Shown here piece by piece: positions 43,330 to 55,436 of a stretch of 64,000 nt of DNA; position 1 is the first letter of the stretch, and the number at the start of each line of letters is the position of its first letter. This stretch comes from Pomphorhynchus laevis (taxonomy: Eukaryota > Acanthocephala > Palaeacanthocephala > Echinorhynchida > Pomphorhynchidae), in assembly GCA_012934845.2 (NCBI GenBank), contig WNNJ02003779.1:1-64000 (forward strand), written 5' to 3'. The notes under the pieces are model-generated. The model was not told the origin of the DNA, did no database searches, and worked only from the letters and a program-made list of their open reading frames with translations. Position numbers and translations under genes: made by a program.

Positions 43330-46300
43330 CGATTGTCATCGTTCCGAAAGATCATGCCAAATATTACTAAATAGGAAATTCTTGTGTGGTTTTTGTGCTG
43401 AGATGACGAGTACGTGTTCAGAAGTAACGAATACAAAGAGTTTAGAAACGTTCAGACAGTCAATCAGTTCTTTGTCAAGATTTGACGATTTTTCGGATAC
43501 TCCAAAGTCATCTGAGATAGGGACTAATACTGATACTCTTGCGTTCAATCATTATATTATGCGTCAGTCAAAGACGGAGTTAGATCTGGACGATCGTTCA
43601 ATCAAATCTTTCAATAACAATTCAACTCAATCCTTCGTTGGGAACGCATCACATGAAACTAACGTGATGGGGAACTTCATCAAACATCCTCCTGTTTTGG
43701 ATTCTACTGATCAACCACATATATAGGAATTCAACGGTGTTTGACTTGGTGTAGATGATAAATGTTCGGCCCAATATCATGATTATGTTGATTTATCATC
43801 TCATGTCAACACTTCGTCGGGCAGTGATTGTTTACATACCTCTCCTTTGGAAAGTAGTTGTTGGAGGAGCCTTTGTGCTCACCCACATCTATTAAATTCC
43901 CGTTGCAGTGCTCGTGCTTCTTTAATAATAGTCTTAAATGAGAACGTTAAGTATCTTACGAAGGTAAGTTAAATTCCTGTTAATAATCGAAGATAAACAA
44001 ATAATTGAAAACGTGCAGTAAATCCTCCAAATCATCAACGGCCATCAATTACCTATGAGGGTCAATGTTCATTAGTAACGACTGCTAGCTTTAGACAATT
44101 TAACTCCCGAAGAGAGTTAAATGTTATCGTGAGCAGCATTAAAGATTCACTCAGCAACAATCCTTAAAGTAAATTGGATGACGATATTAAGCATCTTCGT
44201 AATGTGTTAAAAAAATTTTTCTTTAGAGCGATGTGGATGTTGCGAAGCGTCTAAAAGTTCTGAGAGTTTTTCGTCTGGCCAGAAACTGTCAGTTAAGCTG
44301 AGGCTTTTAAAAGTTATAGACTCAAAAGATCATGTCAACTTCCTACTCAAGCATGCATTTAGATTATCAGGTTCTGATTTTCGTATCTCCTGCAGCTCAT
44401 CGATATCTCCTGCAGCTCATCGAAAGCCTCGTTACACGAGGCTTTCGATGAGCTACACCGACGGCTGGAAAGTGGCGAAAGCAACCTGTGTGTCCGGGAT
44501 TTTCTGATGCTCAAGTGCCCGGCTGTCAGGTGGAGATCCTTACTTATGTAGAGTTAGACTCCTATAGTAGTGTTGGTTCGTGTGTAGGTGAACTTGTTGA
44601 CTTCGCAAGCGTTACCGAGCTTGTCACACTTTGCCAGTATACGAACATTTTAGTCGGTTATTCAAATGTTCGCAATCTTTTGGCTCAGTTCTCTGAACTT
44701 AAATTCTTAGTAGCACCAAAACGTTTTGATGTATTTTGTATGACCGAAACATGGCTACATGCCAACATTTCCGATGATTGTTGTCATTCCTAACTATTTT
44801 CTAATTCGGTCGGATCGCTCGTGTGGTAAACGTGGAGGCGGGGCAGCCGCATATGTGCGAAATAGTCTCCTGGTATCGAACATTTCTGCTTTTCGCGACA
44901 GGATCGGATCGTCATTTGAAGGTCTTTATTGATTCTGTATCCTTTATTGATCTCCATCCTATGAATTAAGATTTGTATCTCGTAAACTATATTTGCTGAG
45001 TTTATCTTCGTATTCTCTGATTCTGCTTATAGGTGACTTCAATATCCTTCACATAGACTGGGAAAGTAGCTTTTCACGACAACATCACGGAATTGGGAAA
45101 GTATTGAATAAATTTCTAACTCGAAATGCTACTGGTTCAACATATTAAAAAACCTACTTGTGCGACAAGGACGCCTATACTTGATTTGGTCTTTACTAAG
45201 TGTTTGGGAGACGTCTCAGGTCTTCGTTATGACCTACCAATCGGCGATAGCGATTACTGTGTGATCTCTCTATGCGATTGTCGGTTTTCAACAGGGCCTC
45301 TCAAAACTCCAATTTTTAAAACGTTGTCGGGTAAGTGCTATTGATAGTCAACTGGTTGCAAACGTTCCAAAGGGCATCTGAGATAGTCTTCATGGTCACT
45401 TCGGTTTAAATGTTTCAGTAGCCTTTGATCGTCTTGAGGAATAGAAACATATTTCAAACATCTTTGTTCCGCTACGTGCCTGCAAGTCAAAACATGGCCA
45501 TCTTCCTTGGTTCGACAGAGAGCTTCTTGATGCACTTATGTCCCGCAACAAATTGTGGCGCAAGTTTAGACGTTTTCTTGTTTCCAAACGTGCCTACATC
45601 GACTCTAGGAGCTTATGCAATAGGCTAAAATTTCAGACACGCTATTCGTACGAAGGAGGTATTGTCAGGGATGCACCTTTGAACCTTAGGAGGTTTTGGT
45701 CATATGTAAGAAATAACAAAAGTCTCGTAACCACAATTAGCTCAATTCAAACGCCAGCTGAGACTTTAAGCGAACCATCTTATATCGCTCAACATTTAGC
45801 TTAAAGCTTCTCAGTGCAAGCTTCGATTACTGACAAGGAGGGTGACTTTAGTTGGAAGTATGTTCCGATTGCACATGGGTGTTGTGTTCGTCCACTCAGA
45901 GTTGATGTTGGAAATGTGCAATTGTAGTTCCCATTCCCACAAAGCATCCTGCTAGCTTTTGTGCGGATTTTCGGCCCATCAGTTTGACCAGTGTATTTTG
46001 CAAACTGTTTGAAAGACTAATAGCTAGTAGAATCAGAAATCATCTGAACTCTAAAAAAAGATTTATTTTAACGTGGCAAATGCGTGCCAGCGCACGCTTA
46101 CATGACCACAAAAATGTAAGCAATTAAATCCAAATATAAGTTACTTCTCGACACATGTATGAGTTACTCTAATCATATATTAGTTGTTTCTCAACATGGC
46201 TTCAGGATTGGACGTTCACGCCTAACTAATCTAATAACTGCGCGTGAAAAATGGTTTATACAGTCTTCCTTGACTTTTTGGAATGCCTTTGATAGGGTGC

Positions 46301-47290
46301 CACATGATGGCATAGTATCCTTACTGTATCACTATGGACTCCATTCATTTAGTTGAGTGGGTCAGGCAATTTCTATCGAATGGATCTTTCCGTGTTTGTG
46401 TAGGAGGTATGCTTTCTGACTCGGTGAATGTTAATTCTGGAGTGCCTCAAGGATCAGTCCTTGACCCACTGCTCTATATAATCTTTATGAATGATTTGCT
46501 AGTACTCCGCTTATTATGCTCTCATTTTGATTTTGCAGATGATCTAAAGATTTGGTCGATTATTAGAAATCCTGCTGATCCAGTATCGTTACAAAATGAT
46601 CTAAACTCTCTGATCAAGTGGTGCTAATCTTCTTGATTACGATTAAATTCTAAAAAATGATTCGTTATGCAGTTAGGTCGCCCGTCTGAAACTGTTAGGT
46701 ACTATATTGGAGACATTGTCTTAAAGGAAGTGTATCAACATAAAGATTTAGATATTATTGTCCATCGATACTTAAAAACAAAATTGAACACTGAATTCAC
46801 CCTAGGTAAAGCTACTCGGGCATTATATTGTATAAAAAGCGCATTCCTCAGGTTAAGCTGTCAAATGTTAAAGAAGTTATTCACCTCCCTAGTCGGGCCA
46901 CATTAGGAATACTGCATTCAGGTTTGTTTATCTGTTACTAAGTGAAAACTATTAGACCTGGAGTCTATCCTTAAGTGAAGTTCGAGGATCTTTGTTTGTT
47001 TAGGTGGTAGTAATTATCATGGATGTCTTAGCCGTATTGGAATGTTTCGGTATGTGAGAGATTCATAGCTTTGGAAATACTTTGTCTATGGTATATGTCG
47101 AATAGTGCGGTGGGTTATCTCACCGATGTAATCCTAGTCGGTAGGTAGGTGGCGGGAACACATTAGAGTTTTGTATAAATCTCGATTTGGCAGGTTACCG
47201 AAATTATTTAGACTGTCGAGGAAGTGAATTAACAAGAATTTTCCCGATGAAGTGTCTGATACAAGCAATTAACATTCAACTACTGACTAT
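43330..47290 (+). mobile_element. CR1-like LINE, decayed but long
   Basis: Sister of the 33.6-kb copy. ORF1 piece 43382-43726 (MCGFCAEMTSTCSEV with CxxC, then an acidic Ser-rich region). Endonuclease pieces: YSNVRNLLAQFSEL, FDVFCMTETWLHANI (~44740), LLIGDFNILHIDWES (~45030) and PILDLVFTKCLGDVS (~45180). RT pieces 45540-46900: LRRFWSYVRNNKSLVTT, VSQHGFRIGRSRLTN, VPQGSVLDPLLYIIFMNDLL and FADDLKIWSII. Many stops; the RT start is deleted near 45900; a 111-bp insertion lies at 46055-46165. Confidence 0.85.
46055..46165 (-). mobile_element. 111-bp L2/CR1-like LINE 3' end with 7-bp target duplication
   Basis: Interrupts the CR1-like reverse transcriptase. Flanked by actctaa at 46048-46054 and 46166-46172. 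The insert has the family terminus (gatttattttaacgtggcaa, then tgccagcgcacgcttacatga) in minus orientation. Removing it restores collinearity with 33.9 kb. Confidence 0.88.
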
Positions 47291-47496
47291 TATTTAGCAT
47301 CGTTGATGACATATTTATTTAGCTTTTTGCTATGAGCATTCTGCATACCATTTTTTAATCATTTAATAAATTTTGAATTGCACAATTGTTGATATGATTT
47401 CTTCATCATTTAAATAATTTATAGATACATTTTTAAGGTTACTATAAAAATTGCATCAAGCAAAAAATAGTAAAATATATTAATCAACACAATAAT

Positions 47497-49423
47497 GAGA
47501 GAATTTATTATACCTCTTTACCTTTCGGTACTGGGTAAACAAAATAAATACACCAAAAGTTTATCAATTTTATAAATTGTATTTCAAAATCTTCTCCTAC
47601 TGTCAATATCGGATAGTGACATATTTTTCAAAATTGGGCAAGTGAAGATATGCAGGTTAGATGCGCATTCATTTTTGCAAAGAACACAAATGCACAAAGA
47701 GCACCGTGCATGTACTGGAATTCTAATAGCGCAGAATTTATCGTGATATCCATGGACAGATGCTCTCCAGATCAGCTGTATTTTCCTTGCACAGGGTTCT
47801 CTCCATTTAGTCTGTAAGAATGCCGGAGTAAGATAAAATTCAGAATTCAATGACGTCGTCTTTCGAAAGAACATGTTCAGGTTAGTAGTAAATGATGCAG
47901 TGTGTTCAAGATTAAATGTTGAGCAGATGTATTTAGAGCAAGGTTCTAACGATGATAGTATCGCTATAACCGATGAAGAACATTTTGGTGAGACTCCAAC
48001 AATTCTCTTCACGAATTTCCATTGACACCTGTCCAACTGCTGAAAATTGAAGGGACTTAAATCCGACCAGATAACTGGCAAAGTATATGAAACTATGGGA
48101 AGCAACATACTTCGAAAATACCGGAGGGCTCCTGAGAAAGATAAAGAACCTAAGTTTTTTGCATAAGAGGTTGCTACAACTAACTTCGAGGATTTACGAT
48201 GTAGGTGTTCAGTAAATGACCATTTCGACGAAAGTAATACTCCCAAATAATTGTAACTATTGCAGAATTCTAAATCTACATTGCCTATTCTCAGCATGTC
48301 ACATCGACGCAAAGGTCCACCTAACCGAAATTTAAGGGCTTTCGATTTATTTACATTCACCGTCAACTGATTTGATAAACAATAGGATGACAGAGCATCT
48401 AACGCACTTTGAGCGGATAAAAGATCTTTAGCTAATATTACTAGATCGTCGGCATAGAGGGTACAAGAGACTTCATTCGATGCATGACGAAGATGCATAG
48501 GCAAATCCATAACAAAAAAGGAAAATAATATAGGGCTGAGTGGATCTCCCTGTAAAACACCGCGATTAGCAAAAAAGAAATCAGAGGTGTTGATACCATC
48601 AGATACTTTAAGGCGATTAGGCTGAAGCACAGAATAAATAAGATACAAAAAGCGACCACTAACGGACACTCTGGTGGAAAGTTTATCAAGTAACAAAGAA
48701 CGATTCACTGTGTCAAATGCTCGCTCAAAGTCAACAAAAGTAGCATACAACGGTCTACGATTAGCGAAACAATTGGTGACTTCGTCACGGACATGCTTTA
48801 TTGCATCGGACGTTGACCTTTTCGGGCGGAATCCATACTGCTCCGTAGGTAAGAGATGCTCGCGAAACTTAATAAGGCGCATATACATTATATGAGTCAA
48901 TAACTTATAACTGTGATTCAATATCGCAATCCCCCTGTACGAATCCAGTGAATCATAGTCACCTTTGCCCTTATGCAGGATCTTAATTACACCGTCGCGC
49001 CACGAAATCGGAAACGGATGACCTGCAAGAAGTAGATTGAAAAGTTCTGTCCAGTAGTCTATCAAAATATCGATAGTCGACTTTAACTGTTCTACGCATA
49101 ATTGATCTAACCCGGCAGCTTTATGATCTTTTAAGATTGATAGGGATCTTACGACTTCAAATGGCGTAAAAGGTAAATTCAGAGGATCTGAACCGTATAT
49201 TGAATTTATGCATGAAACTGAAGATAAACGTACAGGCATGTCTTCTAATATTGAATGGCGCAAAATAGATTGGAAGTGTGATTTCCAATTTTCTATTTGA
49301 ATCCTGGAATATGTTCCAATGTTAGCTTTCTTAAGTATCCACGGTGTCGACTCCGCCTTAGACAATTCCCGTCGTTCAATCTCTAAACGTCGTTCTCTAC
49401 GATACATCGATACAAGTTTAACG
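47497..49423 (-). mobile_element. 5'-truncated LINE with 16-bp target duplication
   Basis: taatcaacacaataat occurs perfectly at 47481-47496 and 49424-49439. Between them is the RT end of a LINE in minus orientation. Intact target duplication and open frame point to a recent insertion. Confidence 0.9.
47584..49407 (-). CDS. LINE reverse transcriptase, 607 codons open
   Basis: Reverse transcriptase of a 5'-truncated LINE; the endonuclease is lost. Motifs in order: ISWRDGVIKILHKGKGDYDS, SYRGIAILNHSYKLL, YGFRPKRSTSDAIKHV, ATFVDFERAFDTVNRSL (motif A, ~residue 230), VLQGDPLSPILFSFFV (motif B) and CTLYADDLVILAKD (motif C, ~325). A C-terminal Cys/His finger CSLCICVLCKNEC...H...C near 580 follows. 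The C-terminus is related to the older LINE at 28.2 kb. The first Met lies just inside the truncation point, so the true protein began further upstream. No frameshift seen. Its clade is not certain (I/R1/Tx1-type group). Confidence 0.88.
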   Translation of the reverse strand: MYRRERRLEIERRELSKAESTPWILKKANIGTYSRIQIENWKSHFQSILRHSILEDMPVRLSSVSCINSIYGSDPLNLPFTPFEVVRSLSILKDHKAAGLDQLCVEQLKSTIDILIDYWTELFNLLLAGHPFPISWRDGVIKILHKGKGDYDSLDSYRGIAILNHSYKLLTHIMYMRLIKFREHLLPTEQYGFRPKRSTSDAIKHVRDEVTNCFANRRPLYATFVDFERAFDTVNRSLLLDKLSTRVSVSGRFLYLIYSVLQPNRLKVSDGINTSDFFFANRGVLQGDPLSPILFSFFVMDLPMHLRHASNEVSCTLYADDLVILAKDLLSAQSALDALSSYCLSNQLTVNVNKSKALKFRLGGPLRRCDMLRIGNVDLEFCNSYNYLGVLLSSKWSFTEHLHRKSSKLVVATSYAKNLGSLSFSGALRYFRSMLLPIVSYTLPVIWSDLSPFNFQQLDRCQWKFVKRIVGVSPKCSSSVIAILSSLEPCSKYICSTFNLEHTASFTTNLNMFFRKTTSLNSEFYLTPAFLQTKWREPCARKIQLIWRASVHGYHDKFCAIRIPVHARCSLCICVLCKNECASNLHIFTCPILKNMSLSDIDSRRRF

Positions 49424-49454
49424 TAATCAACACAATAATATAAAGAATTAATTT

Positions 49455-49690
49455 AAACTCTTAAGTGGCAAATTTTTATGGATAGATAATAAATAATATA
49501 CTTTGTATTAGAATAAGATACTAGATAGTTATTTCAGAGGAAATACATCATTAGCATGTATTTGGCCCCGGTGCTATGTTGGGTAGAGGAGTTAGGGGCC
49601 GAAACCTGATAGCACAGCAGTTCCTCCTGATGACCTCTAATTATTATTCTGATACAACGTCTGTTATTTATTACTCAATTCATAAAAATG
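49455..49690 (+). repeat. Left copy of a diverged inverted repeat
   Basis: tggatagataataaataata, then a middle part with catcattagcatgtat and ggggccgaaacctgata. The reverse complement, clearly diverged, is at 50390-50640. No coding content. Confidence 0.75.
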
Positions 49691-50389
49691 ACGTTTATTT
49701 TAAATTTCATTTTTTTAACTTGATTTAAATTATAGAAAATTTAAATTATAGAAAATCTAAAAACAATTATTAATTTTAATATTTAATTATTAAATTTTGA
49801 TTTAGCATTAATATATTTTGTTTATTTTATAATTGCATTAAATACGTAGACTCAGTTAGCTGATTTAATTTCTTATTTATTATATAATCCGATTGCCAAA
49901 GATTTTATAACAAAATCTAGCTTTATTATTATAACTCTACTTTTTCAAAATATGTTGATGAAATTTAATAAAATTTTACATTTTTTTTGTTAGGTTCTAT
50001 TCGTATATTACCCTACTTTAAGAAAACCAATATCATGACATATTCTGGTTATACGTAAACACGGTGTCTTATTCTTGTTATACTCCAAATGCGGGATTTA
50101 CAGGATTCCTATGATCAATTGTTCAATGAACTCGCCAAATATATCAATGCTCAATTGTCTTAAATATAAGCAGTAAATGATTCTTGTGCCATTAAATTAC
50201 TGATTATACTATAAGTTAGTAATAACGACGTAACAATTTTTTAAAAAATATTACTTTTTTTAAATTTGGTAAGTACAAAAGAACAAATGTGGAATAATTA
50301 AGTATTTTGTACTTAGTATATTTAATATTAAGATTTATACATTAAAAAATAATTTTAATATATAATAAAAATTTAAAATGAAAAGCATT
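49691..50389. other. AT-rich interior between inverted repeats
   Basis: About 700 bp with no recognised gene; low-complexity AT. Confidence 0.55.
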
Positions 50390-50640
50390 TCCTATGAATT
50401 GTCTAATAAATAACATACGATGAATCCGAATAAGACATAGATGCCATTAAGAGTGAATGCTATGTTATCAGGTATTGGTCCTTATTTCTTTACCGAACAT
50501 CGCAGTGGTGCCATATGCATGCTAATGACGTATTTCCTATGATGAAATTTGTTTATCTGATGTACCTTATTCTAACACAAAGTATATTATTTACTATCCA
50601 TAAAAATTATCTGCTTCAAAGTTTAAATTTATTTTTAATT
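50390..50640 (-). repeat. Right copy of a diverged inverted repeat
   Basis: Inverted relative of 49455-49690 (attagcatgcatatggcacc and tggatagtaaataatatac when reversed). Together with the AT-rich interior it could be the two ends of a non-autonomous DNA element, or two independent insertions. Confidence 0.75.
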
Positions 50641-52595
50641 GTATTGTGTTGATTTATATTTTTGTAAATTTAATATTTTAATAATATTTTGTTGATTTCT
50701 ACTTCTTCATTTTAAGAAATAGAAATAAAATTCATCAACCTTATTTGTAAAATAGCAGAAATATTAATGTGGTATCAATAATACACAGCTTCAGTATTTT
50801 TAATAAGAGGTTTTATATCTGGGAAAACAATCTCCACTGAAAATAATAACCTGATCGTATTCAGTCTAAATATACTTCCAAATACTTGTATTTTTAAATC
50901 TTTCATACAAAATTTGATGTTGAGCTTGCAAATTCTTATATTTATAAACTTTATAATTATTCAACCTTTACTTACAATTTTTAGAATCTTTGAATGACGA
51001 GCAATAAATTTTTTAAATTATCTCACAGTTTATATGATACAGTAAAAGTTCATTAAAATAAAAACCTTTTTACTAACGAGTTTAAAATTCCTCGAAAATG
51101 TTGTCGTCATTATCGAATTTGCAATTAACGAGTTACAAAATTGGAAAGGTTGCAGAAATTTTATTTTCGATTACTCACGCTTTACAATTTACTTTTTTTA
51201 CTGAACTCTATTCTTGTGAGCACATTGTGATATAATTGTACTCACGAAAGACATTTAGCGGAATATATTCTGCGGATGACTCTGTTGACTCTGTTGTCAA
51301 TATATAAAATTTGACTTTGTTTTAAATTTAAACTTTTTATGCTTTAAAAATATGTTTAAACCTTTTAATTTTTGCTTTATAAATTTTCTTTATTCGTGTG
51401 CTCAGTGTTTGCTTTATAAAAATAAATTTTGTAAATTTTTATACTCTTTTATAATTTTTTATTCTTAATTATTATTTAATTATTATATTTTTATATATAA
51501 GGGAAAACAATCTCTACTGGAAAATAATAACCTGATCTTATTCGGTCTACATACAAGTTATATTTGAACTGTGGACGTTGTTTTCCCGGTAATATAGTCT
51601 CTGTCAGAAATACTGAAGCTATGTATTATTAACTACGACATTATTTCTTTTTTAATTTTTAAGTAAGTTTGATGAATTTATCTATTTCTTTAAATGGAGA
51701 AGCATAAATCAACAAAATATTATTCAAAATAAATTTGAACTATAAAGCCAAAATTTTTTAACGTTTCATATATTTATCATGATCTGTATTAATTTTTTTA
51801 GTTGAACGACAACATAATATAATATAATTTATAATATAATATATAATATAATATATTATATTAATATTTATTAAAAATATTTGAAATATATCCATCCTGA
51901 TCTCTATTTAAATTTTTTTGTTTCCAGGAACTATCAGGTATAGTTGAACGACAAGAAAAATCATTTCGATATTTCGCTATTAACTACTAGCATCTTCAGA
52001 CAATTTTCTGAAGATGCTAGTAGTTACTAGCAAAATATAAAAATATTTTGTTGTTGTTTAACTATACTTGATAGTTTCTGTAAATTAAAACAATAGTTGT
52101 TATTATATAGTTATCCTTTAATTTAGTAAGTTCTGTATACAGAACTGACCGAATAATATATCAATAATGGATCCATTAAACAACTATTAAAAAATATTAT
52201 ATAGTTATCCTTTAATTTAGTAAGGTCTATATTTATATCTTTATTAATTTGATCTCTTTTTTAATAATTATTTGCTTATTTCATTTTTTTGTTTAATTTT
52301 ATCAAATATATAATCTTTCCAAAATGTTTATCTTAAATGCATTTAAGCTTTCGTTATTAATCAGCTTACAAAGTAATCATTTAAGTTATTATAAAACGAA
52401 TTGTAAATTTAATTTTTATTGTTATTATTTAATCTATCTTTATATTAACTGAAACTATGTATTATTACTACGAAATTATTTTTCTTTGAATTTTCAAATA
52501 AGTTTGATGAATTTATTTATTTCTTTTAATGGAGAAGCATAAATCAACAAAATATTATTCAAAATAAATTTAAACTATAAATCCGAAATGTTCTA
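50641..52595. repeat. Repeated AT-rich non-coding modules
   Basis: A module with gggaaaacaatctctactgg occurs at about 50820 and 51500. A module with atggagaagcataaatcaac occurs at about 51692 and 52530 (plus), with a diverged inverted relative at 50640-50790. Between them is a fold-back (51945-52085). No coding region. Confidence 0.7.
51945..52085. repeat. Fold-back repeat with CUGAAGA...GAAA motif
   Basis: Arms around 52003 contain gcatcttcag/ctgaagatgc and tagttgaacgac/gttgtttaacta. On the minus strand CUGAAGA-U-GCUA...UAGC-GAAAUAUC repeats the arrangement seen at 23.9 kb. The plus-strand counterpart has AAAA for GAAA. Confidence 0.7.
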
Positions 52596-52599
52596 CCTA

Positions 52600-53660
52600 C
52601 AGATTGGAGGTTAGCGGAGATAGTTTAAGGCCACACCAACTAGCAACTTGCAGACTAATTGCAATATCAAAGAAAGAGGCTTTTACGGCTCGCCTCATCA
52701 AAGACAAGGAAAGTGTGAATGAAAATATAGTACAGTGCCTTAACTTTAGTGTGTCATTCGGAGCATCAACATGGTTAAGCGCACTCTCAATCAATCACAA
52801 AAATTTTCAGCTATCGCCCAACGAATTTCAGGACAGTTCGGCCATGATTTATGGCCAAACTGATTTTTCTTGGAAGCCTGCAAATTTACCGGCAAGATGC
52901 GTTTGCAACGCGGAAACAAGCATTCCACACATTCTTTCGTGTAAACGAAGTGGTTCCCAAATTGTCCGTCACAATATTATAAGGGACATTATTGCTCGGG
53001 AATTATCATAAGTGTGCAGCGGAGTAGGGATCGAGCCTGTCTTGGATCCAGTGAATGATATCATCATCTTCCAATCGTCCACAACTTGTCGCAATATGGA
53101 AGCGCGACTCGATATTGTATGCTGTGGACTATACGAGAGACGATTCGAACGAACTTCTTTTACGGTGCTATTTTTAACCACTGTGCTGTTTCGTACTCTG
53201 CGTCGATGTCAAGTGCATTCAATTATAATGAAGAGAGAAAAAGATCCAAATATGAGGAGCGTGTGTCGGATATTGAAAGAGGAACATTCATTCCGCTGGT
53301 TTTTCTCACCTCGGGCGGCTTTGGTATGGGTGCACGACGGGTACTTCAACAAATCGCGAGGCTGCAATCCACGAATTCAGAAGACAAAACCTACGCCGAA
53401 TGCATTTGTCGCTTGAAACGAGTAATCGGGTTTGGCCTTTGTCGAGATGCATCAATGTGCATCAGGGGTCATAGTTCGACCAGGGATCGCCCAGACAGGA
53501 GTATCGCATTTGCCAGGGCCTTTCACCCTATGTCAAAATGACCCGCTGAGCATGGTCATAATCGCTAAGATTTAAATTTTGCTTTTTTTGCAATTTTTTA
53601 TAGAACATTTGCGGGAACCGTTTTTCCTGTACAAAGCTTGAAATAAATATATTATTATTA
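52600..53660 (+). pseudogene. R2-like retrotransposon 3' fragment 1
   Basis: Related to residues ~700-1000 of the intact element at 35.3 kb: FGASTWLSALSINHKNFQLS, RCVCNAETSIPHILSCKRSG (zinc motif), IVRHNIIRDIIAREL, then after a TAA at 53009 EARLDIVCCGLYERRFERT (endonuclease core). After a +1 change come YEERVSDIERGTFIPLVF and RLKRVIGFGLCRDASMCIRG. A hairpin-like atttgcgggaaccg lies at 53610. Two frame breaks; 5'-truncated. Confidence 0.85.
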
Positions 53661-53999
53661 AAAAAATTAGTCTATCTTTATACCATTTTGATAGCATTTT
53701 CCTCAATTCATTGTTTTCTATTAAATCTAGATCACGGGTACATATATGTTCATTTATTTTATCAAAACTAAGATTATTAATAATATCTAAGATCAATAAA
53801 TAATATTAATATTATATTTAATTATTTTTAATAATATTATTACTAAAATAATAATATTATTAAAATCTGAAATTAATATTAATATTAATTTAATATTATT
53901 AAAATCTGATCTGAAACCTGTCGGTTTCAGATCAGGTCGCCTTGTCAATCGAATATGCTCCGCACTCGGCGTTTCTAGCTGGTTGAACACACGTCCTAT
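53661..53999. repeat. AT-rich segment with a copy of the post-element repeat
   Basis: 53665-53790 is a diverged copy of the segment found after the next two fragments (ttgatagcattttcc). The rest is ATTATTA low-complexity and a short palindrome ctgaaacc/ggtttcag at 53910. Confidence 0.65.
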
Positions 54000-54520
54000 C
54001 GCAAAACTAGGACTACACTTATCCCCACTAGAATTCCATGATGTTTAGGCTGCGCGGTATAATTGGATACCCTGCAATATGTCCGACAAATGTCAATGCG
54101 GTGATGCCATGAGTCTGTCAAATGCACTGCGTGCAGAAAGGGTGCGTTACCGACAATACGAGATAATGAAATACGGAATATACTCGCAACTACGCTCAAC
54201 GATATTTGCAGTGGTGTAGCGGTCGAGCCTGAACTACAGCAAGTCGAAAACAGAGCATGCGTCGTTCTGCCTAGTTATATTCGCAACTAACGGAGCAATC
54301 ACACCTACTACCTCCATACTTCTGAAGACAATGGCGAAAAAGATTTCTATCAAACACAAAATAAGTTATGGAGAAGTCATAGCCGGAATACGATCAAGGT
54401 TGAGCATCGCCCTTGCACGAGCCGCATCATACTGTATCCGTGCACCCAGAAGAAAATGTGTCGCAATACCGTTACGAGGAGATGGAAGCAGTAGTGCGGA
54501 AATAATTTAAATATATATTT
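54000..54520 (+). pseudogene. R2-like retrotransposon 3' fragment 2
   Basis: Short decayed piece: KCQCGDAMSLSNALRAERVR (zinc-motif region), IYSQLRSTIFAVV, and near the end YGEVIAGIRSRLSIALARAA then SYCIRAPR, matching YAECVGRLKRKISVVLCRAA of the intact element. Several stops. Confidence 0.7.
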
Positions 54521-54634
54521 TAATCTTGATTTTCAAATGCTGGGGATGCGTGCTTATTATAATTGTACATCTAATAACTTATATATTAAAAAATAATATT
54601 ATTAATATTATTAATAATAAATCAAATTAAAAAA

Positions 54635-54858
54635 TAATCATAACGTTATTATTAAAAATGACGATATTATTATTTGATCTATATTTATACCCTTTTGATA
54701 GCATTTTCCTTAATTCCCAATTTTCAATTTATTCTAGATAATAAACAAATATGTTCATTTATTATATCGAAATTAAGACTTTTGCAATAATGTTTCTAAT
54801 ATCATCGTTGCATATTGATTTCAATTAATCTGATATAATTAAATATAATCTTTCCATA
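54635..54858. repeat. Direct repeat following R2-like fragment 2
   Basis: Nearly identical to 55200-55436 (gacgatattattatttgatc ... atataatctttcca); the second has an extra tgcattcagtttcta. Diverged relatives at 53665 and 52225. Confidence 0.85.
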
Positions 54859-55140
54859 GAGAGGGCTTCATTCGTTCCATTTATTCTCTTCAATTTCGGA
54901 GGTCTAGGGAATGAAGCTTCCACAACACTAAAGCGAATCGCATTGATGCTGGCTGCGAAGCGGAAAACGACATACGCGGAGGTAATCAAAAAATTAGGGC
55001 AGCTGACAAGCGTAGTGCTGTGCAGGATGGCTTCCAGGTGCATACGAGGTGCGCAATCTGCTTTCCTCCGCCCAATGCCTGAACACTCAAACTAAACTAG
55101 CTATATGGGACCCATTTGCGGGTAACCCGATTCTTTTTGT
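54859..55140 (+). pseudogene. R2-like retrotransposon 3' fragment 3
   Basis: Very short remnant of the ORF end: frames around ITLMLAAKRKTTYAEVIKKL and SVVLCRMASRCIRGAQSAF, similar to the last 80 residues of the intact element. Then the 3' UTR hairpin acccatttgcgggt at 55110-55123. Confidence 0.72.
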
Positions 55141-55199
55141 ATGTTTAATAATTTGCTTCTCTCAAAAAAAAATTAATAATACATCAAATTACAAAAATT

Positions 55200-55436
55200 A
55201 ATCATAACTTTATTATTAAAATGACGATATTATTATTTGATCTATATTTATACCCTTTTGATAGCATTTTCCTTAATTCCCAATTTTCAATTTATTCTAG
55301 ATAATAAACAAATATGTTCATTTATTATATCGAAATTAAGACTTTTGCAATTGCATTCAGTTTCTATAATGTTTCTAATATCATCGTTGTATATTGATTT
55401 CAATTAATCTGATATAATTAAATATAATCTTTCCAA
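55200..55436. repeat. Direct repeat following R2-like fragment 3
   Basis: Second copy of the 54635-54858 unit; see there. Confidence 0.85.
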
